From: Natronosalvus caseinilyticus
Lineage (GTDB): Archaea; Halobacteriota; Halobacteria; Halobacteriales; Natrialbaceae
Assembly: GCF_017357105.1 (NCBI RefSeq)
Contig: NZ_CP071596.1
Span: 3,038,001-3,102,000 of the forward strand
Direction: 5' to 3'
DNA length: 64,000 nt
Part shown: one piece after another, positions 7,680-16,576 of the stretch
How the letters are laid out: each line of letters starts with the position of its first letter
Numbering within the stretch: position 1 is the first letter of the stretch
The notes under the pieces: generated by a model
The model's input: only the letters and a program-made list of their open reading frames with translations
What the model was told of the DNA's origin: nothing
Databases searched by the model: none
Made by a program: the position numbers and the translations under genes

Positions 7680-8831
7680 GTGGTAGACGCGTTCACCGGG
7701 CTCGAGTGGCTCGAAAACACGTTCCACACGCAGTTCCAGAAGGGAGTAGCGACGGCCATCGTTACGGGACTGTTTCTGCTCGTGTTGATTTCCCACCGAC
7801 GACTCCAGTCCTGGATTTCCGACCGATCGAGGGCGCTGTACGCCGATATCGTCGCGACGATTCTCCTCTTCGGGACGGGGGGATTGGCGCTGTACGTGGC
7901 CGTCGGAGTCTGGGGGGCGACCGAGGAACTGTCGACGGTCCTCTCGCGGTTCGATCCGGACGGGACGTTCCTCCCCCGGGTGACAGCGTCGTTCGTGATG
8001 GTCGTGCTGACGTACATCGTCTGGCGATTCGTGAGGCGGCTGTTACACGACGTGGTGGCCTCCTCGACGACGGTCACAAAACACCAGGAGGAGGTGTCGA
8101 ATCGCGTCATCCAGGTCTTCATCTGGTCCGTCTCGATCGTTGTCGTCCTCAGCATCTGGATCGACGACCTCAGCGGACTCCTCGTCGGGGCCGGGTTCCT
8201 GGGGATCGTCGTCGGGATGGCCGCCAGGCAGACCCTCGGTGCGTTGCTCGCCGGGTTCGTCCTGATGTTCTCCCGGTCGTTCGAGATCGGCCACTGGGTC
8301 GAGATCGACGGCCGGGAGGGAACGGTCACGAACATCTCGATCTTCAACACGCAGATTCAGTCGTTCGACGGCGAGTACATCGTCGTGCCGAACGACGTCG
8401 TCACGACGAGCATCGTCACGAACCGCTCGAAGAAAGGGCGCCTTCGCATCGAGGTCGAAGTCGGCGTCGACTACGGCGTCGACGTCGACCAGGCGGCGAC
8501 CCTCGCTCGAGACGCCCTCGAGCCGATCGAGGAGGTGATGGACGTCCCCGAGCCGATGGTCGTCACGAAACACTTCGGCGAGTCGTCGGTCGTCCTGGGC
8601 GTCCGCTTCTGGATCGATCGACCGAGCGCGCGACGGCGCTGGACGGCCCGGACGAAGGCCATCAGCGCGATCAAAACCCAGTTCGAGGAAGCCGACGTCA
8701 AGATCCCGTACCCACAGCGGGAGTTGAGCGGACGCGAGGAGACCGACGGCTTTCGAATGCGAGTCGACGACCCGGTGAGCGAATCGACGGCTCGAGGGGC
8801 AGCGTCCAGACGGTCCCCGGAGGACGACTAA
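7680..8831 (+). CDS. MscS-family mechanosensitive channel
   Basis: 383 residues starting at a GTG. Four hydrophobic segments (about 20-40, 57-80, 103-122, 145-172) precede the MscS core. The pore-lining helix region contains GLLVGAGFLGIVVGMAARQ and then LLAGFVLMFSRSFEIGHWV, followed by the beta domain (EIDGREGTVTNISIFNTQI) and the alpha/beta vestibule. Such channels open under membrane tension and release solutes on osmotic down-shock, relevant for a halophile. The C-terminal tail is Arg/Ser/Asp rich. Its TAA overlaps the ATG of the next gene (TAATG). Confidence 0.93.
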   Translation: MVDAFTGLEWLENTFHTQFQKGVATAIVTGLFLLVLISHRRLQSWISDRSRALYADIVATILLFGTGGLALYVAVGVWGATEELSTVLSRFDPDGTFLPRVTASFVMVVLTYIVWRFVRRLLHDVVASSTTVTKHQEEVSNRVIQVFIWSVSIVVVLSIWIDDLSGLLVGAGFLGIVVGMAARQTLGALLAGFVLMFSRSFEIGHWVEIDGREGTVTNISIFNTQIQSFDGEYIVVPNDVVTTSIVTNRSKKGRLRIEVEVGVDYGVDVDQAATLARDALEPIEEVMDVPEPMVVTKHFGESSVVLGVRFWIDRPSARRRWTARTKAISAIKTQFEEADVKIPYPQRELSGREETDGFRMRVDDPVSESTARGAASRRSPEDD

Positions 8832-9409
8832 TGGGAAAGGATCTCGCCGAACGCCGTGGCCTCGAAACCGACGTCTACCAGCCGGCGGAGGATTCGCAGC
8901 TGCTCGCGGACGCGGCCTGTAACCGACTCGAGACGGAGGATCTGGTCCTCGAGGTCGGCACCGGCTCGGGGTACGTCGCCGATCGGATCGCCACCGAGGT
9001 CGGGGCTCGAGTCGTCGCCGCCGACGTCAATCCACACGCCGCGGCGAACGCCCGCAAGCGCGGACTCGAGGCGGTGCGAGCGGATCTCGTCTCACCGTTT
9101 CAGTCGGGCGCCTTCGACGCCGTCGCGTTCAATCCGCCGTACCTGCCCACGGACCCGGATCACGAGTGGGACGACTGGATGGAGCGTGCGCTCTCGGGCG
9201 GCGAGGACGGCCGGGCGGTGATCGACCCGTTCTTCGAGACGGTGTCCCGGGTACTGGCCCCCGACGGCGTCGTCCTCCTGCTGGTCAGCAGTCTCACGGG
9301 GGTCGACGCGGTGGTCGAACGCGCGGGCGAGGAGGGGTTCAGCGCGGTCGCCGTCGCCGACGAGTCGTTCCCGTTCGAGACGCTGACGGTGCTCGAACTG
9401 GTTCGGTAG
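8831..9409 (+). CDS. HemK2/PrmC-type protein (glutamine-N5) methyltransferase
   Basis: 192 residues with the SAM site EVGTGSGYVADRI (41-53) and the diagnostic NPPY at 101-104, which in this family holds a glutamine or adenine amino group. It is the short HemK2 form without the N-terminal helical domain of bacterial PrmC, like eukaryotic Mtq2, whose target is the GGQ motif of the class I release factor aRF1. The family assignment is strong; the substrate is inferred. The start codon overlaps the mscS stop, so the two are in one operon downstream of rsmA. Confidence 0.88.
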   Translation: MGKDLAERRGLETDVYQPAEDSQLLADAACNRLETEDLVLEVGTGSGYVADRIATEVGARVVAADVNPHAAANARKRGLEAVRADLVSPFQSGAFDAVAFNPPYLPTDPDHEWDDWMERALSGGEDGRAVIDPFFETVSRVLAPDGVVLLLVSSLTGVDAVVERAGEEGFSAVAVADESFPFETLTVLELVR

Positions 9410-9556
9410 TCGGTTCGATATTTGCCTTCTGTGGCCATTCGCGTCACGGAGTGATTGCCTCGAGCGAGACTTCCGCCGTTTCGATGCCATCTTCAAATGG
9501 ACTAACCGCCTTCTCGAGTCCACCACAGATAACTCGTAGGCATACAAGAGTATGGA

Positions 9557-9564
9557 AAATATTA
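9557..9564 (+). promoter_or_regulatory. TATA box for the metE pair
   Basis: AAATATTA lies 31-38 bases before the ATG at 9595. Confidence 0.6.
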
Positions 9565-9594
9565 AGCACCGGCATAGCCTAGCCCTGCCTACGC

Positions 9595-10596
9595 ATGACC
9601 GAGTACGTATCGACCACGCCGGGGCTGTTTCCGCTCCCGGACTGGGCGAAAGAGGACTTATCCGACGCGAAAGGACACCAGAAACACGACCTCATCAGCG
9701 GCGACGAGGGCGAGGCAGTCACGAGCATCTACGACGAGGCGCGCGCCGAAGTCGTCGAGACGCAGGTCGAGGCCGGACTGGACCTGATCTCGGAGGGCCA
9801 GCTTCGCTGGGACGACATGCTCGCGCACCCGCTGACCGTCCACGACGCCGTCGACACAGGGGGCATCGTCCGCTACTACGACAACAACAACTTCTATCGC
9901 GACCCCGTGGTCACCGACGAACTGGGCTTCTCGGGCGACGTCGCGGGCGAACTCGAGGCCGCCGCCGCGCTGACAGACGAACCGCACCAGGCGGTCCTCC
10001 CCGGCCCGTACTCGCTTTTCGACCTGGCCACCGACGACCACTACGGCGACGAGGAGACGTTCCTGTCGGCCGTCGCCGACTTCCTGGCCGGCGAGGTCGA
10101 GGCGTTCCCGGCCCACGAGACGCTGTTCCTGCTCGAGCCGTCGCTCGTCGAGAACGCGCCGAGTGACGGTCTCGACGAACGCGCGAGCGAGGCGGTCGAC
10201 ACCGTCGCGAGCGCGACCGACGCCGAGGTCATCGTCCAGCCGTTCTACGGGGCGCTCGAGGAGAAGGTCTACGCCCACCTGCTCGACGCCGACTTCGACG
10301 CGATCGGGTTCGACTTCGTGACCGAACAGGAGCAGAATCTCTACAACCTGCAGGAGTACGGCGCAACCGACGACGTTTCGCTGGGGCTGGCCGACGGCCA
10401 GAACACCCTCCTCGAGGAACCCGAAGCGATCCGCGAGCGAGCCGACTGGGTGTTCGACCAGATTCCGGTCACCGACTTCGAGACGACGTACCTGACGACG
10501 AACACCGAGACGTTCTACCTGCCGTACGCGAAGTTCGAGGCGAAACTCGAGGCCCTCGCGGAAGCCGCCGCGCTCGCGGAGGTGACCCACGCATGA
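9595..10596 (+). CDS. MetE-like protein lacking the zinc site (first of pair)
   Basis: 333 residues related to cobalamin-independent methionine synthase. It reads like one TIM barrel of the two-barrel MetE fold: TTPGLFPLPDW start, ISEGQLRWDDMLAHP, and VLPGPYSLFDL where MetE has its substrate loop. The positions that bind catalytic zinc in MetE (His-x-Cys and the late Cys) are here QPFYG and a TTNTETFYLP region, so no His-x-Cys is present. It overlaps the next MetE-like gene by four bases (ATGA), and an inactive-plus-active pair acting as one enzyme is the natural inference. Such metE pairs are common in haloarchaea. Confidence 0.85.
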   Translation: MTEYVSTTPGLFPLPDWAKEDLSDAKGHQKHDLISGDEGEAVTSIYDEARAEVVETQVEAGLDLISEGQLRWDDMLAHPLTVHDAVDTGGIVRYYDNNNFYRDPVVTDELGFSGDVAGELEAAAALTDEPHQAVLPGPYSLFDLATDDHYGDEETFLSAVADFLAGEVEAFPAHETLFLLEPSLVENAPSDGLDERASEAVDTVASATDAEVIVQPFYGALEEKVYAHLLDADFDAIGFDFVTEQEQNLYNLQEYGATDDVSLGLADGQNTLLEEPEAIRERADWVFDQIPVTDFETTYLTTNTETFYLPYAKFEAKLEALAEAAALAEVTHA

Positions 10597-11672
10597 GTCG
10601 ACACGAGAACGCGAACAAAGACCAGTTCCGACCCGAAGATCACGCGGCCGAGCACTTCCTGCTGACGACGGTCGTCGGCAGCTACCCCAAGCCCAAGTGG
10701 CTCAACCGGGCGAAGGAACTGTACCAGGACCCGGAGCACGGCTTCGACGCCGACGACTACCAGGAGGCCAAAGACGACGCGGCGCGTCTCATCACGAACG
10801 AACACGAGCGCGCGGGCCTCGACGTGGTCGTCGACGGCGAGATGCGGCGCAACGAGATGGTCGAGTACTTCGCCCACCGGATCGACGGCTACGAGTTCAA
10901 CGGTCCGGTTAAGGTCTGGGGCCACAACTACTTCGACAAGCCCTCCGTCGTCAGCGAGGTCGAGTACGACGAGACGTGGCTGGTCGAGGAGTACGAGTTT
11001 ACGGCGTCGGCAACCGACCGCCCGGTGAAGGTCCCCATCACGGGTCCGTACACCCTCGCGAACTGGTCGTTCAACGAAGCCTACGACGACGAGGAGGCCC
11101 TCGCGTACGACCTCGCTAATCTGGTCAACGAGGAGATCGAAAAGCTCGTCGAGGCTGGCGCGCGGTACATCCAGATCGACGAACCCGCCCTCGCGACTAC
11201 GCCCGACGACCACGCTATCGTCGGCGAGTGTCTCGAGCGCATCGTCGCCGACATCCCCGAGGACGTGCGAATCGGCCTCCACGTCTGCTATGGCGACTAC
11301 TCCCGGATCTACCCCGAAATACTGGAGTTCCCCGTCGACGAGTTCGACCTCGAGCTCGCCAACGGCGACTACGACCAGCTCGAGGTGTTCAAAGACCCCG
11401 AGTTCACGAAGGACCTGGCCTTCGGCGTCGTCGACGTCCACGACGCCGAGGTCGAGTCGGTCGAGGACATCGAGCGCAACATCGAGAAGGGCCTCGAGGT
11501 CGTCCCCCCGGAACAGCTGGTCGTTTCGCCCGACTGCGGTGTGAAACTCCTCCCCCGCAAGGTTGCTTACGGGAAGATGAAGAACATGGTCGAAGCCGCC
11601 CGCAACGTCGAGCAGCGCCTCGACGAGGGCGACCTCGAGGTGCAGTCGCGAGTGGCGCCGGCGGACGACTGA
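10593..11672 (+). CDS. metE: Methionine synthase, cobalamin-independent, catalytic barrel
   Basis: 359 residues, the catalytic MetE/core-MetE barrel that methylates homocysteine to methionine. TTVVGSYPKPKWL near the start, GEMRRNEMVEYF (homocysteine side), and the zinc ligands LHVCYGDY (His-x-Cys) and SPDCGVKLLPR (late Cys) are all present. It is much shorter than bacterial two-barrel MetE (about 750 residues), so the upstream overlapping gene may supply the other barrel, or the methyl donor may be a simpler folate or corrinoid carrier as in archaeal core-MetE. The 3' neighbour asd works on the aspartate-to-homoserine branch, which feeds this step. Confidence 0.92.
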   Translation: MSRHENANKDQFRPEDHAAEHFLLTTVVGSYPKPKWLNRAKELYQDPEHGFDADDYQEAKDDAARLITNEHERAGLDVVVDGEMRRNEMVEYFAHRIDGYEFNGPVKVWGHNYFDKPSVVSEVEYDETWLVEEYEFTASATDRPVKVPITGPYTLANWSFNEAYDDEEALAYDLANLVNEEIEKLVEAGARYIQIDEPALATTPDDHAIVGECLERIVADIPEDVRIGLHVCYGDYSRIYPEILEFPVDEFDLELANGDYDQLEVFKDPEFTKDLAFGVVDVHDAEVESVEDIERNIEKGLEVVPPEQLVVSPDCGVKLLPRKVAYGKMKNMVEAARNVEQRLDEGDLEVQSRVAPADD

Positions 11673-11763
11673 GCAGCTCCCACCCCCTACCTCGTTTTCA
11701 GCCGACTCGTTCTCAACGAATTCCCGCGCCTCGAGCGACTGTCGTTCGCGTCACGAGTCCTCG

Positions 11764-11866
11764 AGTCACTGCAAACAGTGACGCCCCTCGAGTCGCTGCA
11801 AACCGTGACATCACTGTAGTCACTGCAAGGTGACACCCCACGAACCACTGCAAACGGTGACACCAT
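11764..11866. repeat. Four tandem repeats of about 27 bases before asd
   Basis: The unit is roughly GAGTCACTGCAAACAGTGAC plus seven variable bases. Copies start at about 11764, 11791, 11818 and 11842; the third lacks three bases. Each contains an imperfect inverted repeat (CACTG-CAAA-C(A/G)GTG). The array ends about 40 bases before the asd ATG, so it could carry regulator sites. Confidence 0.7.
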
Positions 11867-11903
11867 CCAAACCGTTTTGCGCGCCCGGTTCCCAGGGCCG
11901 ACA

Positions 11904-12938
11904 ATGACCGTACGAGCAGGCATCCTCGGCGCAACCGGCGCCGTCGGACAGCGACTCATCCAGCTTCTGGAACCTCACCCCGACTTCGACATCGCGGCGC
12001 TCACCGCCAGCGACTCGAGTGCAGGCAAACCCTACCGCGAGGCCGCGAAGTGGCGCGTCGACACGCCAATTCCGGACGCCGTCGCCGACGTGACCGTCAC
12101 CGAAACCGACCCCAACGCCGTTCCCGACGACGTCGACCTCCTCTTCTCCTCGCTCCCCTCGAGCGTCGGCGCCGCCGTCGAACCCGGCTTCTGCGAGGCG
12201 GGCTACGTCGTCTCCTCGAACTCCTCGAACGCCCGGATGGCCCCGGACGTGCCGCTGATCATCCCGGAGGTCAACGCCGAGCACCTCGACCTGCTCGAGG
12301 TCCAGCGCGACGAGCGCGGATGGGACGGCGCGCTGGTCAAGAACCCGAACTGCTCGACGATCACCTTCGTCCCGACGCTCGCCGCCCTGGCCGAGTTCGA
12401 CCTCGAACGCGTCCACGTCGCCACCCTGCAGGCGGTGTCGGGAGCCGGCTACGACGGCGTCACCTCGATGGAGATCATCGACAACGCCATCCCCCACATC
12501 AGGAGCGAGGAAGAGAAACTCGAGACCGAGTCGAAGAAGCTCCTGGGTACGTTCGACGGCGCGGCACTCTCCCAGCACGACGTCGACGTCAGCGCCTCGT
12601 GTAACCGCATTCCGACGCTGGACGGTCACCTGGAGAACGTCTGGGTCGAGGCCGGCGACGACCTGACGCACGAAGCCGCCGCCGAGGCACTCGAGGCGTA
12701 CCCCTCGCTCGACCTCCCCTCCTCGCCGGAGCCGCTGATCCACGTCTTCGAGGACCTCGAGCGACCCCAGCCTCGCCTCGACCGCACCCTGGGAGAGGGA
12801 ATGGCAATCTCCGTAGGCGGGCTCCAGGAGTCGACCTTCGGCCTGCAGTACAACTGCCTCGCCCACAATACGATTCGCGGGGCGGCGGGCGCGAGCGTGC
12901 TGAACGGCGAACTGTTGCTCGAGAACGGGTACCTCTAG
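11904..12938 (+). CDS. asd: Aspartate-semialdehyde dehydrogenase
   Basis: 344 residues. It reduces aspartyl-phosphate with NADPH to aspartate semialdehyde, the branch point to lysine, threonine and methionine. The N-terminal NADP motif GILGATGAVGQRLIQLL is clear, the catalytic cysteine is in KNPNCSTIT, the SGAGYDGV segment follows, and the late SCNRIPTLDGH carries the substrate-binding residues typical of the archaeal/fungal ASADH branch. The ATG at 11904 puts the Rossmann motif at residue 5 as usual; an in-frame upstream ATG at 11877 would add nine residues. A repeat array lies just upstream. Confidence 0.95.
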   Translation: MTVRAGILGATGAVGQRLIQLLEPHPDFDIAALTASDSSAGKPYREAAKWRVDTPIPDAVADVTVTETDPNAVPDDVDLLFSSLPSSVGAAVEPGFCEAGYVVSSNSSNARMAPDVPLIIPEVNAEHLDLLEVQRDERGWDGALVKNPNCSTITFVPTLAALAEFDLERVHVATLQAVSGAGYDGVTSMEIIDNAIPHIRSEEEKLETESKKLLGTFDGAALSQHDVDVSASCNRIPTLDGHLENVWVEAGDDLTHEAAAEALEAYPSLDLPSSPEPLIHVFEDLERPQPRLDRTLGEGMAISVGGLQESTFGLQYNCLAHNTIRGAAGASVLNGELLLENGYL

Positions 12939-12995
12939 GGTTTGGGCCCGACCGTGGACCGACAGTGGGCCGACTGTGGCTGACTGCGGACCGAC

Positions 12996-13424
12996 TCACT
13001 CCTCGACCGGCAACACCAGTACCGGGAGCGTCGCCTTTCTGATCAGCCGTCGGGTCGTATCGCCGCTCAACATTTCGACCAGCCGGTTCCCCTTCCGCGG
13101 GACGAACGCGACCCCGTCGGCCCCGCGGTCGTCAGCAGCCTCGAAGATGGCGTCGACCACGTCCGTCCCGTACAGGACCTCTGTCTCGACGCGGGCACCC
13201 GTTTCCTCGAGTGGACCGCGTGCTCGCGAAAAGACGTCGTCGGCGAACTCTCGTCGAGCCTCGAGCGGCGCCTTGTCGGGCGCCCCGCCGCCTTTCTCGA
13301 CGACGTGGACGACCAGGACGGTGTTTTCCGGGCCGATACGCGGTGCGAGCGCCCTCGCCGTTCGCTCGGCATCGTCGGGGTCGGCCGCCGGAACGAGGAT
13401 GGGACCGTCGAACGTAATCGCCAT
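12996..13424 (-). CDS. UspA-family stress protein
   Basis: 142 residues, a single universal stress domain. Strand 1 (AITFDGPILVPAADPDDAE), a mid VETEVLYGTDVVDAIFEAAD helix, then GADGVAFVPRKGNRLVEMLSGDTTRRLI, which lacks the canonical GxxGxxxxxxGS ATP loop (there is no GS pair), so nucleotide binding is doubtful. The C-terminus VLPVEE is typical. No operon partner: the upstream gene on this strand is the FAH-type hydrolase, 204 bases away, with a palindrome between. Confidence 0.82.
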   Translation of the reverse strand: MAITFDGPILVPAADPDDAERTARALAPRIGPENTVLVVHVVEKGGGAPDKAPLEARREFADDVFSRARGPLEETGARVETEVLYGTDVVDAIFEAADDRGADGVAFVPRKGNRLVEMLSGDTTRRLIRKATLPVLVLPVEE

Positions 13425-13591
13425 CAGTACGCCTCCGCCGTCGCACGTGAATTCGCGTCTCGAGTCGGAGCGAACGGGCTCGAGTTCGTGGCCGTGTCTC
13501 GTCGCATACGCCTCGATTCGTTCTCGGGGACGATAAATGTCGGTCGGCGCACGCTCTGGAATCGAAATCGACGGCGCCGACTCGTGGGTCG

Positions 13592-13617
13592 ATACTACAA
13601 AATATATCGTGTAGTAT
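13592..13617. repeat. Palindrome ATACTACA-n10-TGTAGTAT (type copy 1)
   Basis: Perfect 8-base arms with an AT-rich centre (AAATATATCG), followed on the + strand by GGTGCG. It lies 12 bases beyond the stop of the FAH-family gene and 168 bases before the UspA start. A related palindrome, also flanked by GGTG, is at 51249-51269. Either a hairpin terminator or a regulator site. Confidence 0.6.
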
Positions 13618-13628
13618 GGTGCGCAGCG

Positions 13629-14378
13629 TCAGCGAGGCGCGTCAGGGATCCGAACCTCGTGTGCGAGCGTCCCGACACCCTCGACCTCGATTTCGACGGT
13701 ATCGCCGTCCTCGAGCGGCCCGACGCCCTCGGGAGTGCCGGTCGCGATCACGTCGCCGGCCTCGAGCGTGAGGTAGGTCGTGATCTCCGCGATGAGTTCC
13801 GGAATCGAGAAGATGAGTTGGGAGCGCGCCCCATCCTGTTTCAGTTCGCCGTTGACGCGCGAGCGGACGAACGCGTCCGCGGGTACTTCGTCGGGCGTCG
13901 CGAGCACGGGACCGATGGGCGCGGCGCCGTCGAACGCTTTCCCGCGGACCCAGTTTTTCTCCTGGCGCTGGTCGTCGCGGTTCGAGAGGTCGTTCACGCA
14001 GGTGAAGCCCTCGACGACGTCCATCGCGTCCTCGACCGGGACGTGGCGACACTGCTCGCCGATGACGACGCCGAGTTCGGCCTCGTAGTCGATTCGCTCC
14101 TTCCCGCCGGGGACGGTGACGGTATCGCCGTGGGCTGCCAGGGTGTTCGGCGGTTTGAGGAAGAGCAACGGGCGGTCGGGGACGTCGGAGTCCATCTCCG
14201 CGGCGTGGTCGGCGTAGTTGCGTCCGATGCAGACGACCTTCGAGGGCTCACACGGCGGGAGAAGGTCGACTTCGTCGCTCTCGAGGTCGTAGCTATCGGA
14301 TCCGAACTGGACGCGGCCGTTCTCGAGTCGGCCCCGTCGAATCGCTCCGGCCGGATCGCGAAATCTGACGAATTTCAT
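13629..14378 (-). CDS. Fumarylacetoacetate hydrolase family protein
   Basis: 249 residues, the single-domain FAH fold. The metal-binding region is visible as KVVCIGRNYADHAAEM, FLKPPNTLAAHGDTV, and the triad YEAELGVVIG with acid residues, followed by NDLSNRDDQ and the C-terminal ATGTPEGVGPLEDGDTVEIE. Members cleave or decarboxylate acylpyruvates or hydrate 2-oxo-pent-4-enoates in aromatic degradation; substrate cannot be told from sequence. No catabolic partner is adjacent, so an acylpyruvase or oxaloacetate decarboxylase-like housekeeping role is as likely. Confidence 0.9.
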   Translation of the reverse strand: MKFVRFRDPAGAIRRGRLENGRVQFGSDSYDLESDEVDLLPPCEPSKVVCIGRNYADHAAEMDSDVPDRPLLFLKPPNTLAAHGDTVTVPGGKERIDYEAELGVVIGEQCRHVPVEDAMDVVEGFTCVNDLSNRDDQRQEKNWVRGKAFDGAAPIGPVLATPDEVPADAFVRSRVNGELKQDGARSQLIFSIPELIAEITTYLTLEAGDVIATGTPEGVGPLEDGDTVEIEVEGVGTLAHEVRIPDAPR

Positions 14379-14539
14379 GCTGTACGTGCGTGCTCGCGCG
14401 CCTGGACGAAAAGCGTTGAGAAGGTGGCGAAGGCTCCCGTCGGAAGTGGGGCTCGAAGCGCCAGCGAACGATTCGACGCGCTATCGGAGGACTCGAGGCG
14501 TTCGTCACGGGCTATCACCCTCGCCGCGGAACGGAACGC

Positions 14540-14548
14540 TTTTTACTA
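14540..14548 (+). promoter_or_regulatory. Probable TATA box of the tRNA-Glu gene
   Basis: CTTTTTACT lies about 28-36 bases before the first base of the mature tRNA. Confidence 0.5.
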
Positions 14549-14575
14549 GCCCCGGGAAACGATTGGATGCGACTC

Positions 14576-14650
14576 GCTCCGTTGGTGTAGTCCGGCCAAT
14601 CATTTCGGCCTTTCGAGCCGATGACCTGGGTTCAAATCCCAGACGGAGCA
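14576..14650 (+). tRNA. tRNA-Glu (anticodon TTC)
   Basis: A full cloverleaf can be folded: acceptor GCTCCGT/ACGGAGC with A73, D-arm GTAGTCCGGCCAATC, anticodon stem TCGGC/GCCGA with loop CTTTCGA (anticodon TTC), and T-arm CTGGG-TTCAAAT-CCCAG. 75 bases, no intron. CCA is not encoded. Confidence 0.97.
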
Positions 14651-14800
14651 CTACTCGACCGAGTGTTGCGAGGGAGCCAAACGCACACGCTCTGGATTTG
14701 AATCGACGAGTCGCACCACTCGAGTGAAACTTGCGTCCACGAGGTTCGATGCCGTCGAAATCGAAATTCGGTCGGTAATCGTGACCTCTCGAGGATCGGG

Positions 14801-15637
14801 TTAGTTGTTGGTAGCGAAGGTGTCCATGTTTGGATAGTCCGCAATGAGGCCGTCGACGTTCAACTCGATTGGCTCCTGTGCCTCTCGCCAGCTATCGATT
14901 GTCCAGACGTTGACCTCGCGACCTTCCGCGTGTGCGGTTTCCACGAGGTCACGGTCGAGCACGCCGGTCGATGGATTGACCGCTTCGGCATCCAGCTCCC
15001 TGGCGATCGCCAGATTCTCGTCCTTGTTCCGCCCGAAAATCGGCGCCACGGCGACGCTCGGGTCGACGTTACGAACCGCTCTGAGCGCGTCCGGATCGAA
15101 CGAGGACGCGTAGTAGTCGCCAGGATATCGCGACGCGATACGCAGTGTCCGCTCCGCGAACTCCTCCCAGGAGAGGGGCCCTCGATCTTTGAATTCGATG
15201 TTGATCGTGACGTTCGGTCTGGCCGCGTCGAACGTTTCGGCCAGCGTCGGGATCGTCTCCCCGGAGTCGAGTACTTCCGCTTCCAGGACGGAGTCGGAGT
15301 GCGTTTCGCTGACGAGCCCTTCTTTGTCCGTGAGGTGATCGAGACGTGCGTCGTGGAAGACGACGATTTCCCCGTCGCTCGTCGCCTCTGTGTCGATTTC
15401 GATCCTCTCAGCGCCGAGTCGCGACGAACCTTCGACGGCCGCAATCGTGTTCTGGGGGAACACGTCTCTGTATCCTCGGTGAGCCGTTATGTAGGGCCCG
15501 TCTCGTGATTTACGGTCCGCTTCTCGACCACCCTGTGCGCTTCCAGTACTGCCTAGCAATCCAAGGCCGAGTGCGCCTGCACTCGCTTTCAGTACGGTTC
15601 GTCGCGACAGTCTTTCCTTCAGTATCTTTAATCCCAT
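14801..15637 (-). CDS. Exported glycerophosphodiester phosphodiesterase
   Basis: 278 residues. The N-terminus has a twin-arginine signal (LSRRTVLKASAGALGLGLLG, residues 10-29) and Ala-rich cut region, so the folded enzyme is exported by Tat. The GDPD barrel follows: ITAHRGYRDVFPQNTIAA (general acid His), ERIEIDTEATSDGEIVVFHDARLD, metal ligands Glu/Asp and a late VNVWTIDS. It hydrolyses glycerophosphodiesters to alcohol and glycerol-3-phosphate (or the archaeal sn-1 isomer). The gap upstream contains the promoter. No lipobox is seen. Confidence 0.93.
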   Translation of the reverse strand: MGLKILKERLSRRTVLKASAGALGLGLLGSTGSAQGGREADRKSRDGPYITAHRGYRDVFPQNTIAAVEGSSRLGAERIEIDTEATSDGEIVVFHDARLDHLTDKEGLVSETHSDSVLEAEVLDSGETIPTLAETFDAARPNVTINIEFKDRGPLSWEEFAERTLRIASRYPGDYYASSFDPDALRAVRNVDPSVAVAPIFGRNKDENLAIARELDAEAVNPSTGVLDRDLVETAHAEGREVNVWTIDSWREAQEPIELNVDGLIADYPNMDTFATNN

Positions 15638-16114
15638 AATGCATGCTCTGACTCAATACAGTAGTATATAATCTATCACCTGTATATTTGGAGGAAATAC
15701 AGTTGAGTGAGCTGTCAATGAATTCTCAAAATTCAGTGGAGACCGACATTCGACCTCCAATTGGCCAGTGAGCAGCCGACCGATACCACCTACTGTTCTT
15801 GAGACTACTCCGCCAGTAGCCGTCTCCTCCCACGTATCAACGTTCGACCCGCCGATGACGTTGCCAACGATAGCTGTCGTGAGAACCGGGATTTCTCCCG
15901 ACGGTATCGACGCTAATTTTCTTCACGAACGATAGAGTCCGTGTTGAGGCTACGCAGGTCGAAAAGGAATCGATCGGATCAATCCTCTACGATGTTCGAG
16001 TGCCTTCCATCGATAGTAGATGACTGCGGCGACGCGTCCCTGATCGTCTTCCACCTGGCCGAATCCTCGATTCGGGCCGATATACTCATTTACCCCATCT
16101 ACCGACTAGAGACG
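15638..16114. other. Intergenic gap, AT-rich at the left
   Basis: Holds the upstream region of the glycerophosphodiesterase (left) and the response regulator (right). ATACAG...CTGTAT forms short arms around 15656-15685 near the phosphodiesterase promoter. A minus-strand frame through about 15665-15910 is open without an initiator ATG and has a coding-like composition (TTAIVGNVIGGSNV); it may be a gene remnant. Nothing else is clear. Confidence 0.4.
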
Positions 16115-16561
16115 ATGAAAGAAGGCGAACCCTCGGCCGACGTGCTCCTCGTCGAGGACAATCCGGGTGATATTCGGCTCGTCACCGAGGCGTTCGCGAC
16201 CGGTGACAGTGAGAGTACACTGCACGTCACGAAAGACGGAATCGAGGCGCTCGAGTTCTGTCACCGCCGCGGTGCGTACGAGAACGCGCCGCGCCCGGAT
16301 CTCGTCGTACTCGACCTCAATTTGCCCCGAAAACACGGCGTGGAAGTACTCGAGGAACTCAAATCCGACCCCGACCTCATGACGATTCCGGTGATCGTAC
16401 TCACCAGCTCGGAGAGCCGCGAGGACATGCGCAGATCGTACGAATGCTACGCGAACGCCTACGTCACCAAACCGGTCGATCCCACCGAGTTCATCGAGAC
16501 GATCCAGTCGCTCGAGACGTTCTGGCTCTCGGTCGTTCGATTGCCGACGTGGGTGCGGTAG
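16115..16561 (+). CDS. Single-domain response regulator (Rcp1/CheY-like)
   Basis: 148 residues consisting of one receiver domain. Visible are VLLVEDNPGDIRLV (acid pocket), phosphoacceptor in DLVVLDLNLPRKHGVEVL, VIVLTSSESREDM and the late lysine in AYVTKPVDPTEF. This type, with a PGD after the acid pair and an LPRK loop, pairs with histidine kinases of the phytochrome or PAS class in haloarchaea. There is no output domain and no adjacent kinase. I chose the ATG at 16115 because it places the fold start at residue 9; the frame extends upstream without homologous sequence. Confidence 0.9.
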   Translation: MKEGEPSADVLLVEDNPGDIRLVTEAFATGDSESTLHVTKDGIEALEFCHRRGAYENAPRPDLVVLDLNLPRKHGVEVLEELKSDPDLMTIPVIVLTSSESREDMRRSYECYANAYVTKPVDPTEFIETIQSLETFWLSVVRLPTWVR

Positions 16562-16576
16562 TCGGCGACTCGCGTT

